From Euglena gracilis (Eukaryota > Euglenida > Euglenophyceae > Euglenales), in NCBI GenBank assembly GCA_039621445.1, contig CP154954.1, forward strand, positions 33,949,737-34,013,736: 64,000 nt of DNA, written 5' to 3'. Shown one piece after another: positions 54,721-64,000 of the stretch (position 1 is the stretch's first letter; each line of letters starts with the position of its first letter). A program made the translations under genes and the position numbers. Under the pieces are notes generated by a model. That model saw only the letters and a program-made list of their open reading frames with translations, did not search any database and was not told the origin of the DNA.

Positions 54721-56708
54721 AGTAGGCCGACAGGCAGTGGGAATAGAGTCAGGGGACGTACACTTTACGTGCTATTTTGCGCCTCCCCGGCGGTAACGGC
54801 TGCGTTTTACGCACGCCCGCCGCGGGCAAAATTGCGCCTATCCGCCCGCCGCCCTTCGCAACAATTAGGAAAAGGATCGCCGACCCCTAGCCGGGGCAGA
54901 GCGCTCGTTTTTGGAGCGCCGGCGCAGCCGATTTCGGCCGAAAACGGCTGAAAATGACGTTTTTCGGGGTGTTCGTGGTTTACGTGCTATTTTGCGCCTC
55001 CCGGGCGGTAACGGCTGCGTTTTACGCACGCCCGCCGCGGGCAAAATTGCGCCTATCCGCCCGCCGCCCTTCGCAACAATTAGGTAAAGGATCGCCGACC
55101 TCTAGCCGGGGCAGAGCGCTCGTTTTTGGACCGCCGGCGCAGCCGATTTCGGCCGAAAACGGCCGAAAAATGACGTTTTTTTTTTTATTTATTTTTTCGT
55201 GGTTTTGCGTGCTATTTTGCGCCTCCCCGGCTGTAACGGCTGCGTTTTACGCACGCCCGCCGCGAGAAAAATTGCGCCTAGCCGCCCGCCGCCCTTCGCA
55301 ACAATTAGGTAAAGGATCGCCGACCTCTAGCCGGGGCAGAGCGCTGGTTTTTGGAGCGCTGGCGCAGCCGATTTCGCCCGAAAACGGCCGAAAAATGACG
55401 TTTTTCGGGGTGTTTGTGGTTTACGTGCTATTTTGCGCCTCCCGGGCGGTAACGGCTGCGTTTTACGCACGCCCGCCGCGGGCAAAATTGCGCCTATCCG
55501 CCCGCCGCCCTTCACAACAATTCGGTAAAGGATCGCCGACCTCTACCCGGGGCAGAGTGCTCGTTTTTGGAGCGCCGGCGCAGCCGATTTCGGCCGAAAA
55601 CGGCCGAAAAAAGACGTTTTTCGGGGTGTTCGTGGTTTACATGCTATTTTGCGCCTCCCGGGCGCTAACGGCTGCGCTTTACGCAACCCCGCCGCGGGCA
55701 AAATTGCTCCTATCCGCCCGCCGCCCTTCGCAACAATTAGGTAAAGGATCCACAACCTCTAGCCGGGGCAGAGCGCTCGTTTTTGGAGCGCCAGCGCAGC
55801 CGATTTCGGCCGAAAACGGCCGAAAAATGACGTTTTCCGGGGTGTTCGTGGTTTCCGTGCTATTTTGCGCCTCTCGGGCGGTAACGGCTGCGTTTTACGC
55901 ACGCCCGCCGCGGGCAAAATTGCGCCTATCCGCCCGCCGCCCTTCGCAACAATTAGGTAAAGTATCGCCGACCTCCATCCGGGGCAGAGCGCTCGTTTTT
56001 GGATCGCCGGCGCAGCCGATTTCGGCCGAAAACAGCCGAAAAATGACGTTTTTCGGGGCGTTCGTGGTTTACGTGCTATTTTGCGCCTCCCGGGCGGTAA
56101 CGGCTGCGTTTTACGCAACCCCGCCGTGGGCAAAATTGCGCCTATCCGCCCGCCGCCCTTCGCAACAATTAGGTAAACGATCGCCGACCTCCAGCCGGGG
56201 CAGAGCGCTCGTTTTTGGAGCGCCGGCGCAGCCGATTTCGGCCGAAAACGGCCGAAAAATGACGTTTTCGGGGGCGTTCGTGGTTTACGTGCTATTTTGC
56301 GCCTCCCGGGCGGTAACGGCTGCGTTTTACGCACGCCCGCCGCGGGCAAAATTGCGCCTATCCGCCCGCCGCCCTTCGCAACAATTAGGTAAAGGATCGC
56401 AAGACCTCTAGCCGGGGCAGAGCGCTCGTTTTTGGAGCGCCGGCGCAGCCGATTTCGGCCGAAAACGGCCGAAAAATGACGTTTTTCGGGGTGTTCGTGG
56501 TTTTCGTGCTATTTTGCGCCTCCCGGGCGGTAACGGCTGCGTTTTACGCACGCCCGCCGCGGGCAAAATTGCGCCTATCCGCCCGCCGCCCTTCGCAACA
56601 AGCAGCTAAAAGGATCGCCGACCTCTAGCCGGGGCAGAGCGCTCGTTTTTGGAGCGCCGGCGCAACCGATTTCCGCCGAAAACGGCCAAAAAATGACGTT
56701 TTTCGGGG
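54721..56708. repeat. 216-bp satellite array, block 1
   Basis: About nine units of exactly or nearly 216 bp. Each contains GTGCTATTTTGCGCCTCCCG, GGTAACGGCTGCGTTTTACG, CCCGCCGCGGGC, GCAACAATTAGGTAAAGGAT and GGCCGAAAACGGCCGAAAAA. Since 216 is 72 codons, the plus strand stays open for up to 485 codons (54,954-56,411), with a hydrophobic stretch FFGVFVVYVLFCAS in every unit. The minus strand is also open. Confidence 0.93.
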
Positions 56709-56713
56709 TGTTC

Positions 56714-57048
56714 TGTGTGCGGCAGACGGGAGATCCTACGGAGGTTGGTAGCCGGCGCGTAGTACCAAGCCGAGTATCGCTCGAGTAGCTTATTCGGTAA
56801 GGTGCTGGGCTCACACGCGGGAGGTCGTGGGTTCGAGACCCAGGTCCCGCCGTGTGAGTCCTGATCGATCCCGTACGGGCAGAGGGCATACCGCGGGGAT
56901 CGATCGGCGCGTGAGGCTGCGCACGTGGACGAACGTTGATCGGTCGGATTACCACGGGCGTGGCCCCTCGCCAGCGGACGAGCCACGGCAAGTAGTATGA
57001 GCTGCCCCGTGGCCGTCCAACGGCGGGTGGTGACAACCAACGTAAACA
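56714..57048 (+). repeat. 5' LTR of TRIM
   Basis: 335 bp, starting TGTGTGCGGCAGACGGGAGA and ending CGTAAACA, so TG...CA bounded as usual. It contains the tRNA-like segment with A and B boxes. Confidence 0.92.
56786..56840 (+). promoter_or_regulatory. tRNA-like A and B boxes in the LTR
   Basis: TAGCTTATTCGG (56786-56797) matches the A-box consensus TRGCNNAGYNGG at 11 of 12. GGTTCGAGACC (56830-56840) is a perfect B box. The spacing of 32 bp is normal for a tRNA promoter. The T arm can pair (TGGG/CCCA) but the acceptor and anticodon stems do not, so this is not a working tRNA gene. The second LTR repeats it at 57478-57532. Confidence 0.82.
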
Positions 57049-57061
57049 TGGTAGCACAGGA
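57049..57061 (+). promoter_or_regulatory. primer-binding site, initiator-Met tRNA type
   Basis: TGGTAGCACAGGA follows the 5' LTR directly. The complement of the 3' end of eukaryotic initiator tRNA-Met is TGGTAGCAGAGG; 11 of 12 bases match. Confidence 0.82.
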
Positions 57062-57395
57062 ACCCGTCTAATGCCACACGAACCGGGAAATCAGAGCCTG
57101 ACCCCACGGCGCCCGGAAGGCGGAGGCGGACGCGCCGAGTCTAGGGCGACTGAAACTCCTACACCGTTCCAAAGTCTCAAGCCGATGCAAAGGGGGACGC
57201 TCCAAGGCGGCAGAGCCCGTGGAAGTCGACAACACGTAAACTGCCGGCAATAGCAAACCCGAGCTGCAGGGGTCGGCAGCCTGGTGACGCAGTACTCGTG
57301 AGAAGCACTCAGCCAACTAGGGCCGTGTGAGGCATAACCCGAGCTGCAGGGGCCACGGCCATAGTGACGCAGTGGGCTAGTGTAGTAAGGCTCTT

Positions 57396-57405
57396 GGGAG
57401 GGGAG
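57396..57405 (+). promoter_or_regulatory. polypurine tract
   Basis: GGGAGGGGAG immediately precedes the 3' LTR, the normal place for the plus-strand primer. Confidence 0.85.
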
Positions 57406-57740
57406 TGTGTGCGGCAGACGGGAGATCCTACGGAGGTTGGTAGCCGGCGCGTAGTACCAAGCCGAGTATCGCTCGAGTAGCTTATTCGGTAAGGTGCTGG
57501 GCTCACACGCGGGAGGTCGTGGGTTCGAGACCCAGGTCCCGCCGTGTGAGTCCTGAGCGATCCCGTACGGGCAGAGGGCATACCGCGGGGATCGATCGGC
57601 GCGTGAGGCTGCGCACGTGGACGAACGTCGATCGGTCGGATTACCACGGGCGTGGCCCCTCGGCAGGGGACGAGCCATGGCAAGTAGTATGAGCTGCCCC
57701 GTGGCCGTCCAACGGCGGGTGGTGACAACCAACGTAAACA
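57406..57740 (+). repeat. 3' LTR of TRIM
   Basis: Same length and ends as the 5' LTR, with about 98.5% identity by eye, pointing to a fairly recent insertion. Confidence 0.92.
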
Positions 57741-58615
57741 TGTTCGTGGTTTGAGCGCTATTTTGCGCCTCTCGGGCGGTAACGGCTGCATTTTACGCAC
57801 GCCCGCCGCGGGCTAAATTGCGCCTATCCGCCCGACGCCCTTCGCAACAATTAGGTAAAGGATCGCCGACCTCTAACCGGGGCAGAGCGCTCGTTTTTGT
57901 GGCGCCGGCGCAACCGATTTCGGCCGAAAACGGCTGAAAAATGACGTTTTTCAGGGTGTTCGTGGTTTACGTGCTATTTTGCGCCTCCCGGGCGGTAACG
58001 GCTGCGTTTTACGCAACCCCGCCGCGGGCAAAATTGCGCCTATCCGCCCGCCGCCCTTCGCAACAATTAGGTAAACGACCGCCGACCTCTAGCCGGGGCA
58101 GAGCGCTCGTTTTTGGAGCGCCGGCGCAACCGATTTCCGCCAAAAACGGCCGAAAAATGACGTTTTTCCGGGTGTTCGTGATTTGAGTGCTATTTTGCGC
58201 CTCTCGGGCGGTAACGGCTGCGTTTTACGCACGCCCGCCGCGGGCAAAATTGCGCCTATCCGCCCGCCGCCCTTCGCAACAATTAGGTAAAGGATCGCCG
58301 ACCTCTAGCCGGGGCAGCCGGCGCAGCCGATTTCGGCCGATAACGGCCGAAAAATGACGTTTTTCGGGGTGTTCGTGGTTTACGTGCTATTTTGCGCCTA
58401 CGGGGCGGTAACGGCTGCGTTTTACGCAACCCCGCCGCGGGCAAAATTGCGCCTATCCGCCCGCCGTCCTTCGCAACAATTAGGTAAAGGATCGCCGACC
58501 TCTAGCCGGGGAAAAGCGCTCGTTTTTGGAGAGCCGGCGCAGCCGATTTCGACCGAAAACGGCCGAAAAATGACGTTTTTCGGGGTGTTCGTGGTTTACG
58601 TGCTATTTTGCGCCT
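57741..58615. repeat. 216-bp satellite array, block 2
   Basis: About four units after the TRIM, including one with a short internal deletion near 58,315. The first unit continues directly from the one broken by the TRIM. Confidence 0.9.
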
Positions 58616-59100
58616 CCCGGTGTGGGTCAGGGGTGCTGAGTGCCCAAAACAACATAACCTAACCCAACCCAACCTGATGACTCTGCAGTTAGGATTAGGA
58701 AAATCTTATTAGGAATTTCAATTGCTGACCCCATTGTCCCTGCACAGGGCTCTGTCTTGTTTTTGTCTGTTTCAAGTTCAAGAATCGAATTATCTTGGTT
58801 ATCAATTATCATTCTTACCTGGACAGTACGTGGTTCATTACATTGGTGCTGGTTTTGGAATTGCTGAATTGCTTGTATTGTGCTGTTTGTCTTGTGAATT
58901 TTTTATCAAAGAAAAGGTGTGAGCCACCCAACTCACCTGTTTTCATTAAAAAAACCCACCAAAAACAAAGAAAATGCAATTTTTAAAACAGGCCGCGAGG
59001 GGAATTGAAAACACCCTGGGCAGGGTTAAAGACCCTACGCAACGGGGTGCCGGCCCCGAGGAACTGGAAACTCCAGGGCGGGCACCACGGTTACAACACC
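58616..59100 (+). repeat. 485-bp module, copy 1
   Basis: Begins CCCGGTGTGGGTCAGGGGTG and ends GGGCACCACGGTTACAACAC. It carries TAACCTAACCCAACCCAACC, a T-rich middle and the start of a frame, MQFLKQAARGIENTLGRVKD, which here runs into satellite sequence in frame (58,974-59,420). The other copies are at 61,438 and 62,571. Confidence 0.9.
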
Positions 59101-61437
59101 GGGCGGTAACGGCTGCGTTTTACGCACGCCCGCCGCGGGCAAAATTGCGGCTATCCGCCCGCCGCCCTTCGCAGCAATTAGGTAAAGGATCGCCGACCTC
59201 TAGCCGGGGCGGAGTGCTCGTTTTTGGAGCGCCGGCGCAGCCGATTTCGGCCGAAAATGGCGGAGAAAAGAAGTTTTTCGGGGTGTTCGTGGTTTGCGTG
59301 CTATTTTGCGCCTCCCGGGCGGTAACGGCTGCGTTTTACGCACGCCCGCCGCGGGCAAAATTGCGCCTATCCATCCGCCGCCCTTCGCAACAATTAGGTA
59401 AAGGATCGCAAGACCTGTAGCCGGGGCAGAGCGCTCGTTTTTGGAGCGCCGGCGCAGCCGATTTCGGCCGAAAACGGCCGAAAAATGACGTTTTTCGGGG
59501 TGTTCGTGGTTTACGTGCTATTTTGCGCCTCCCGGGCGGTAACGGCTGCGTTTTACGCACGCCCGCCGCGGGCAAAACTGCGCCTATCCGCCCGCCACCC
59601 TTCGCAACAACTAGGTAAAGGATCGCCGACCTCTAGCCGGGGCAGAGCGCTCGTTTTTGGAGCGCCGGCACAGCCGATTTCGGCCGAAAACGGCCGAAAA
59701 ATGACGTTTTTCGGGGTGTTCGTGGTTTACGTGCTATTTTGCGCCTCCCGGGCGCTAACGGCTGCGTTTTACGCACGCCCGCCGCGGACAAAATTGCGCC
59801 TTTCCGCCCGCCGCCCTTCGCAACAATTAGGTAAAGGATCGCCGACCTCTAGCCGGGGCAGAGCGCTCGTTTTTGGAGCGCCGGCGCAGCCGATTTCGGC
59901 CGAAAACGGCCGAAAAATGACGTTTTTCGGGGTGTTCGTGGTTTACGTGCTATTTTGCGCCTCCCGGGCGGTAACGGCTGCGTTTTACGCACCCCCGCCG
60001 CGGGCAAAATTGCGCCTATCCGGCCGCCGCCCTTCGCAACAGTTAGGTAAAGGATCGCCGACCTCTAGCCGGGGCAGAGCGCTCGTTTTTGGAGCGCCGG
60101 CGCAACCCATTTCGGCCGAAAACGGCCGAAAAATGACGTTTTTCGGGGTGTTCGTGGTTTACGTGCTATTTTGCGCCTCCCGGGCGCTAACGGCTGCGTT
60201 TTACGCACGCCCGCCGCGGGCAAAATTGCGCCTTTCCGCCCGCCGCCCTTCGCAACAATTAGGTAAAGGATCGCCGACCTCTAGCCGGGGCAGAGCGCTC
60301 GTTTTTGGAGCGCCGGCGCAGCCGATTTCGGCCGAAAACGGCCGAAAATGACGTTTTTACCGGTGTTCGTGGTTTACGTGCTATTTTGCGCCTCCCGGGC
60401 GGTAACGGCTGCGTTTTACGGCGCCCTTCGCAACAATTAGCTAAAGGATCGCCGACCTCTAGCCGGGGCAGAGCGCTCGTTTTTGCAGCGCCGGCGCAGC
60501 CGATTTCGGCCGAAAACGGCCGAAAAATGACGTTTTTCTGGGTGTTCGTGGTTTACGTGCTACTTTGCGCCTCCCGGGCGGTAACGGCTGCGTTTTACGC
60601 ACGCCCACCGCGGGCAAAATTGCGCCTATCCGCCCGCCGTCCTTCGCAACAATTAGGTAAAGGATCGCAAGACCTGTAGCCGGGGCATAGCGCTCGTTTT
60701 TGGAGCGCCGGCGAAACCGATTTCGGCCGAAAACGGCCGAAAAATGACGTTTTTCGGGATGTTCGTGGTTTACGTGCTATTTTGCGCCTCCCGGGCGCTA
60801 ACGGCTGCGTTTTACGCACGCCCGCCGCGAGCAAAATTGCGCCTATCCGCCCGCCGCCCTTCGCAACAATTAGGTAAAGGATCGCCGACCTCCAGCCGGG
60901 GCAGAGCGCTCGTTTTTGGAGCGCCGGCGCAGCCGATTTCGGCCGAAAACGGCCGAAAAATGACGTTTTTCGGGGTGTTCGTGGTTTACGTGCTATTTTG
61001 CGCCTCCCGGGCGCTAACGGCTGTGTTTTATGCACGCCCGCCGCCGGCAAAATTGCGCCTATCCGCCCGCCGCCCTTCGCAACAATAAGGTAAAGAATCG
61101 CCGACCTCCAGCCGGGGCAGAGCGCTCGTTTTTGGTGCGCCGGCGCAGCCGATTTCGGCCGAAAACGGCCGAAAAATGACGTTTTTCGGGGTGTTCGTGG
61201 TTTACGTGCTATTTTGCGCCTTCCAGGCGGTAACGGCTGCGTTTTACGCACGCCCGCCGCGGGCAAAATTGTGCTTATCCGCCCGCCGCCCTTCGCAACA
61301 ATTAGGTAAAGGATCGCCGACCTCTAGCAGGGGCAAAGCGCTCGTTTTTGGAGCGCCGGCGCAGCCGATTTCGACCGAAAACGGCCGAAAAATGACGTTT
61401 TTCGGGGTGTTCGTGGTTTACGTGCTATTTTGCGCCT
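59101..61437. repeat. 216-bp satellite array, block 3
   Basis: About eleven units, several shortened (one near 60,410 lacks about 45 bp). One frame is open for 288 codons (59,485-60,351). Confidence 0.92.
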
Positions 61438-61922
61438 CCCGGTGTGAGTCAGGGGTGCTGAGTGCCCAAAACAGCATAACCTAACCCAACCCAACCGGAT
61501 GACTCTGCAGTTAGGATTAGGAAAATCTTATTAGGAATTTCAATTGCTGACCCCATTGTCCCTGCACAGGGCTCTGTCTTGTTTTTGTCTGTTTCAAGTT
61601 CAAGAATCGAATTATCTTGGTTATCAATTATCATTCTTACCTGGACAGTACGTGGTTCATTACATTGGTGCTGGTTTTGGAATTGCTGAATTGCTTGTAT
61701 TGTGCTGTTGGTCTTGTGGATTTTTTATCAAAGAAAAGGTGTGAGCCACCCAACTCAACTGTTTTCATTAAAAAAACCCACCAAAAAAAAAGAAAATGCA
61801 ATTTTTAAAACAGGCCGCGAGGGGAATTGAAAACACCCTGGGCAGGGTTAAAGACCCTACGCAACGGGGTGCCGGCCCCGAGGAACTGGAAACTCCAGGG
61901 CGGGCACCACGGTTAAAACACC
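61438..61922 (+). repeat. 485-bp module, copy 2
   Basis: Nearly identical to copy 1, including the join into a satellite unit at the same base, so copies 1 and 2 arose by duplication of one junction. Confidence 0.9.
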
Positions 61923-62570
61923 GGGCAGTAACGGCTGCGTTTTACGCACGCCCGCCGCGGGCAAAATTGCGCCTATCCGCCCGCCGCCCTTCGCACCAAT
62001 TAGGTAAAGGATCGCCGACCTCTAGCCGGGGCAGAGCGCTCGTTTTTGGAGCGCCGGCGCAGCCGATTTCGGCCGAAAACGGGCAAAAAACGACGTTTTT
62101 CGGGGTGTTCGTGGTTTACGTGCTATTTTGCGCCTCCCGGGCGGTAACGGCTGCGTTTTACGCACGCCCACCGCGGGCAAAATTGCGCCTATCCGCCCGC
62201 CGCCCTTCGCAACAATTAGGTAAAGGATCGCAAGACCTGTAGCCGGGGCAGACCGCTCGTTTTTGGAGCGCCGGCGCAACCGATTTCGGCCGAAAACGGC
62301 CGAAACATGACGTTTTTCGGGATGTTCGTGGTTTACGTGCTATTTTGCGCCTCCCGGGCGGTAACGGCTGCGTTTTACACACGCCCGCCGCGGGCAAAAG
62401 TGCGCCTATCCGCCCGCCGCCCTTCGCAACAAGTAGGTAAAGGATCGCCGACCTCTAGCCGGGGCAGAGCGCTCGTTTTTGGAGCGCCGGCGCAGCCGAT
62501 TTCGGCCGAAAACGGCCGAAAAATGACGTTTTTCGGGGTGTTCGTGGTTTACGTGCTATTTTGCGCCTCC
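61923..62570. repeat. 216-bp satellite array, block 4
   Basis: Three units of 216 bp between module copies 2 and 3. Confidence 0.92.
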
Positions 62571-63055
62571 CGGTGTGAGTCAGGGGTGCTGAGTGGCCAA
62601 ACAACATAACCTAAACCAACCAAACCTGATGACTCCGCAGTTAGGTTTAGGAAAATCTTATTAGGAATTTCAATTGCTGACCCCATTGTCCCTGCACAGG
62701 GCTCTGTCTTGTTTTTGTCTGTTTCAAGTTCAAGAATCGAATTATCTTGGTTATCAATTATCATTCTTACCTGGACAGTACGTGGTTCATTACATTGGTG
62801 CTGGTTTTGGAATTGCTGAATTGCTTGTATTGTGCTGTTGGTCTTGTGTATTTTTTATCAAAGAAAAGGTGTGAGCCACCCAACTCACCTGTTTTCATTA
62901 AAAAAACCCACCAAAAAAAAAGAAAATGCAATTTTTAAAACAGGCCGCGAGGGGAATTGAAAACACCCTGGGCAGGGTTAAAGACCCTACGCAACGGGGT
63001 GCCGGCCCCGAGGAACTGGAAACTCCAGGGCGGGCACCACGGTTACAACATGGTC
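62571..63055 (+). repeat. 485-bp module, copy 3, leading into a gene
   Basis: Same module, but here the frame starting MQFLKQAARGIENTLGRVKD at 62,926 continues into unique sequence instead of satellite. This is probably the original context: a 5' region and N-terminus of the following gene. Confidence 0.85.
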
Positions 63056-63138
63056 GCAGAGGTAGACTGCCCAATTTTGATTCCCCTCCAACATGCGGCT
63101 ACGAACAACAAGCTGAAAAACGACAAGAAACTGCATAA
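62926..63138 (+). CDS. 70-codon frame upstream of the Gag-like ORF, ended by TAA
   Basis: Basic N-terminal segment (MQFLKQAARGIENTLGRVKD, then GRRGRLPNFDSPPTCGYEQQ) ending at TAA 63,136-63,138. The next frame follows in the same phase with only four codons between the stop and its ATG, so this may be the true N-terminus interrupted by one stop, or a leader ORF. Confidence 0.5.
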   Translation: MQFLKQAARGIENTLGRVKDPTQRGAGPEELETPGRAPRLQHGRRGRLPNFDSPPTCGYEQQAEKRQETA

Positions 63139-63150
63139 ACTGACGCTGAC

Positions 63151-64000
63151 ATGCCTGCTGCCTCAACTGCCATCGCTAGGATGGTGGAGCCGGCGGATGG
63201 CTGCCCAGCTCTGAACCCAACACTGGATGTGCCAACTGCCTTAACCGCCATCGTTAGGGTGGTGGAGCAGGCGGATGGCTTCCCAGCCCTGAACCAAACA
63301 CTGGAAATGCCAGCTGCCTTAACCGCCATCGCTAGGGTGGTGGAGCCGGCAGATGGCTTTGCCGCCATGTACCAATCACTGGACATCAACAGGTGGACTG
63401 AACCGGAACAAAACGGCACAGACATTACAGTGCCACAGACATGCAATGACAGCCCACTTGTCATTGCCATGGTGCACATGGACCAGGACGACACCGAACA
63501 GACTGGTCCAGCACCAGATTACACAGAACTGGACGAAAACAACGAACCGTACTTCGACGAACAGGTTTTTGCACCACAAAACTGGTACCAACAGCCAGAA
63601 ACGGACACTCAGAACAACCAAAACTGGCAAACCGCAACAGCACAGCAACCAGGAACCCAGAGTTTTGCACTGGTGGCGGTACGACAGAGCCCGGAACAAC
63701 CAGACCGCCTCCAGGGTGAAACTAAAACTTCGTACCAGGAACCTTCGTACAGCTCGTACGAGATTCCACAGCCGGAACCACAGAACCAGAACACTGACTG
63801 GGACTGGTGGTCGAACTTTGCATGCGAAACTGGACAGCTGACCCAGGAATTTCAACAGTTCAGACGCAAAACTGAACGGACGAATCAGCAAACGGCAGAA
63901 ACTCTGCAGCAGCTGCAACAAACAACGACGGAGTGGGTCAGCGAACTGCACGCCACAATGAACAGACAGGGTGAAGCACTCATGACAGAAATAAACGGCA
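63151..64000 (+). CDS. Gag-like acidic Gln/Asn-rich protein, runs off the window
   Basis: Open from ATG 63,151 to the end (283 codons, no stop). Residues 1-78 are three 26-residue repeats of the type AALTAIARVVEPADGF. Then comes an acidic, Gln/Asn/Thr-rich stretch with TELDENNEPYFDEQVF and DWDWWSNFACETGQL, and finally a helical Gln-rich region with TLQQLQQTTTEWVSELHA. Codon use is consistent (GAA, CAG, AAC, CCA), which supports real coding. It is absent from simple ORF listings because it lacks a stop. Composition resembles the N-terminal part of a retrotransposon Gag, but no diagnostic motif lies inside the window. Confidence 0.65.
   Translation, partial: MPAASTAIARMVEPADGCPALNPTLDVPTALTAIVRVVEQADGFPALNQTLEMPAALTAIARVVEPADGFAAMYQSLDINRWTEPEQNGTDITVPQTCNDSPLVIAMVHMDQDDTEQTGPAPDYTELDENNEPYFDEQVFAPQNWYQQPETDTQNNQNWQTATAQQPGTQSFALVAVRQSPEQPDRLQGETKTSYQEPSYSSYEIPQPEPQNQNTDWDWWSNFACETGQLTQEFQQFRRKTERTNQQTAETLQQLQQTTTEWVSELHATMNRQGEALMTEING

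Larger units (their letters stand above)
56714..57740 (+). mobile_element. TRIM retrotransposon, complete
   Basis: A 1,027-bp element with two 335-bp LTRs (about five differences), a primer-binding site, a 357-bp internal region and a polypurine tract. It is flanked by the 5-bp target duplication TGTTC (56709-56713 and 57741-57745) inside a satellite unit. The internal region has no gag or pol and holds an imperfect internal duplication of ACCCGAGCTGCAGGGG. It must depend on another element's proteins. Confidence 0.93.

Noticed and set aside
56779-56855. A functional tRNA gene
   Set aside because: A and B boxes and most of the T arm are present, but the 7-bp acceptor stem does not pair and the anticodon stem has two or more mismatches. 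It lies within an LTR.

Overview
The window looks like nuclear DNA of a eukaryote, probably a protist or alga with a very repeat-rich genome. The signs are multi-exon genes, hAT-type and LTR-type mobile elements, 21-bp and 216-bp tandem arrays, long C/G homopolymers and short telomere-like tracts. I cannot name the organism. Introns made from tiny transposons and flanked by target duplications are known from dinoflagellate relatives and some other algae, so that placement is a guess. There are no rRNA genes, functional tRNA genes, CRISPR arrays or bacterial operons.

1-27.1 kb is dominated by one gene on the minus strand, read from about 27,129 down to about 7,507. Its exons are tiny (43-129 bp). 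Joined, they give the N-terminal half (TM1-TM6 and the start of the central loop) of a major facilitator superfamily transporter of the ZIFL/YCR023C kind. Its introns run from 61 bp to 11.5 kb and hold almost everything else in this part: hAT-like MITEs with 8-bp target duplications, a 21-bp minisatellite, a 4.4-kb nested transposon, a (CATA)n/(TATG)n inverted microsatellite and foldback elements. Two introns are themselves miniature transposons (53 and 85 bp) with CAGGG inverted ends, each bounded by a duplicated 8-bp exon target. Removing the element plus one target copy restores the reading frame exactly. These are 'introners' caught with their ends still readable.

27.1-40.5 kb holds candidate exons of unidentified minus-strand genes (30.0-31.4 kb, 32.7-33.0 kb, 40.1-40.3 kb), a region with six GAAGCGG..CCGCTTC palindromes (33.3-34.9 kb), and a 1.97-kb hAT transposon (36,429-38,398). 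That transposon carries a decayed transposase with a recognisable hAT dimerisation segment, and its ends match the short MITEs at 1.2 and 18.6 kb.

40.5-54.6 kb is a large repeat present twice (about 40,551-46,251 and 48,699-54,566). Each copy has a Gag-like gene with CCHC zinc knuckles but no recognisable polymerase. A decayed Pro-rich, coiled-coil and His-rich polyprotein lies between them. 54.7-63.0 kb is an array of a 216-bp satellite whose unit is exactly 72 codons. It is interrupted by a complete TRIM retrotransposon (56,714-57,740) whose LTRs carry a tRNA-like sequence with polymerase III A and B boxes, and by three copies of a 485-bp module. The last module leads into an open reading frame (63,151 to the window end) that encodes an acidic, Gln/Asn-rich, Gag-like protein.
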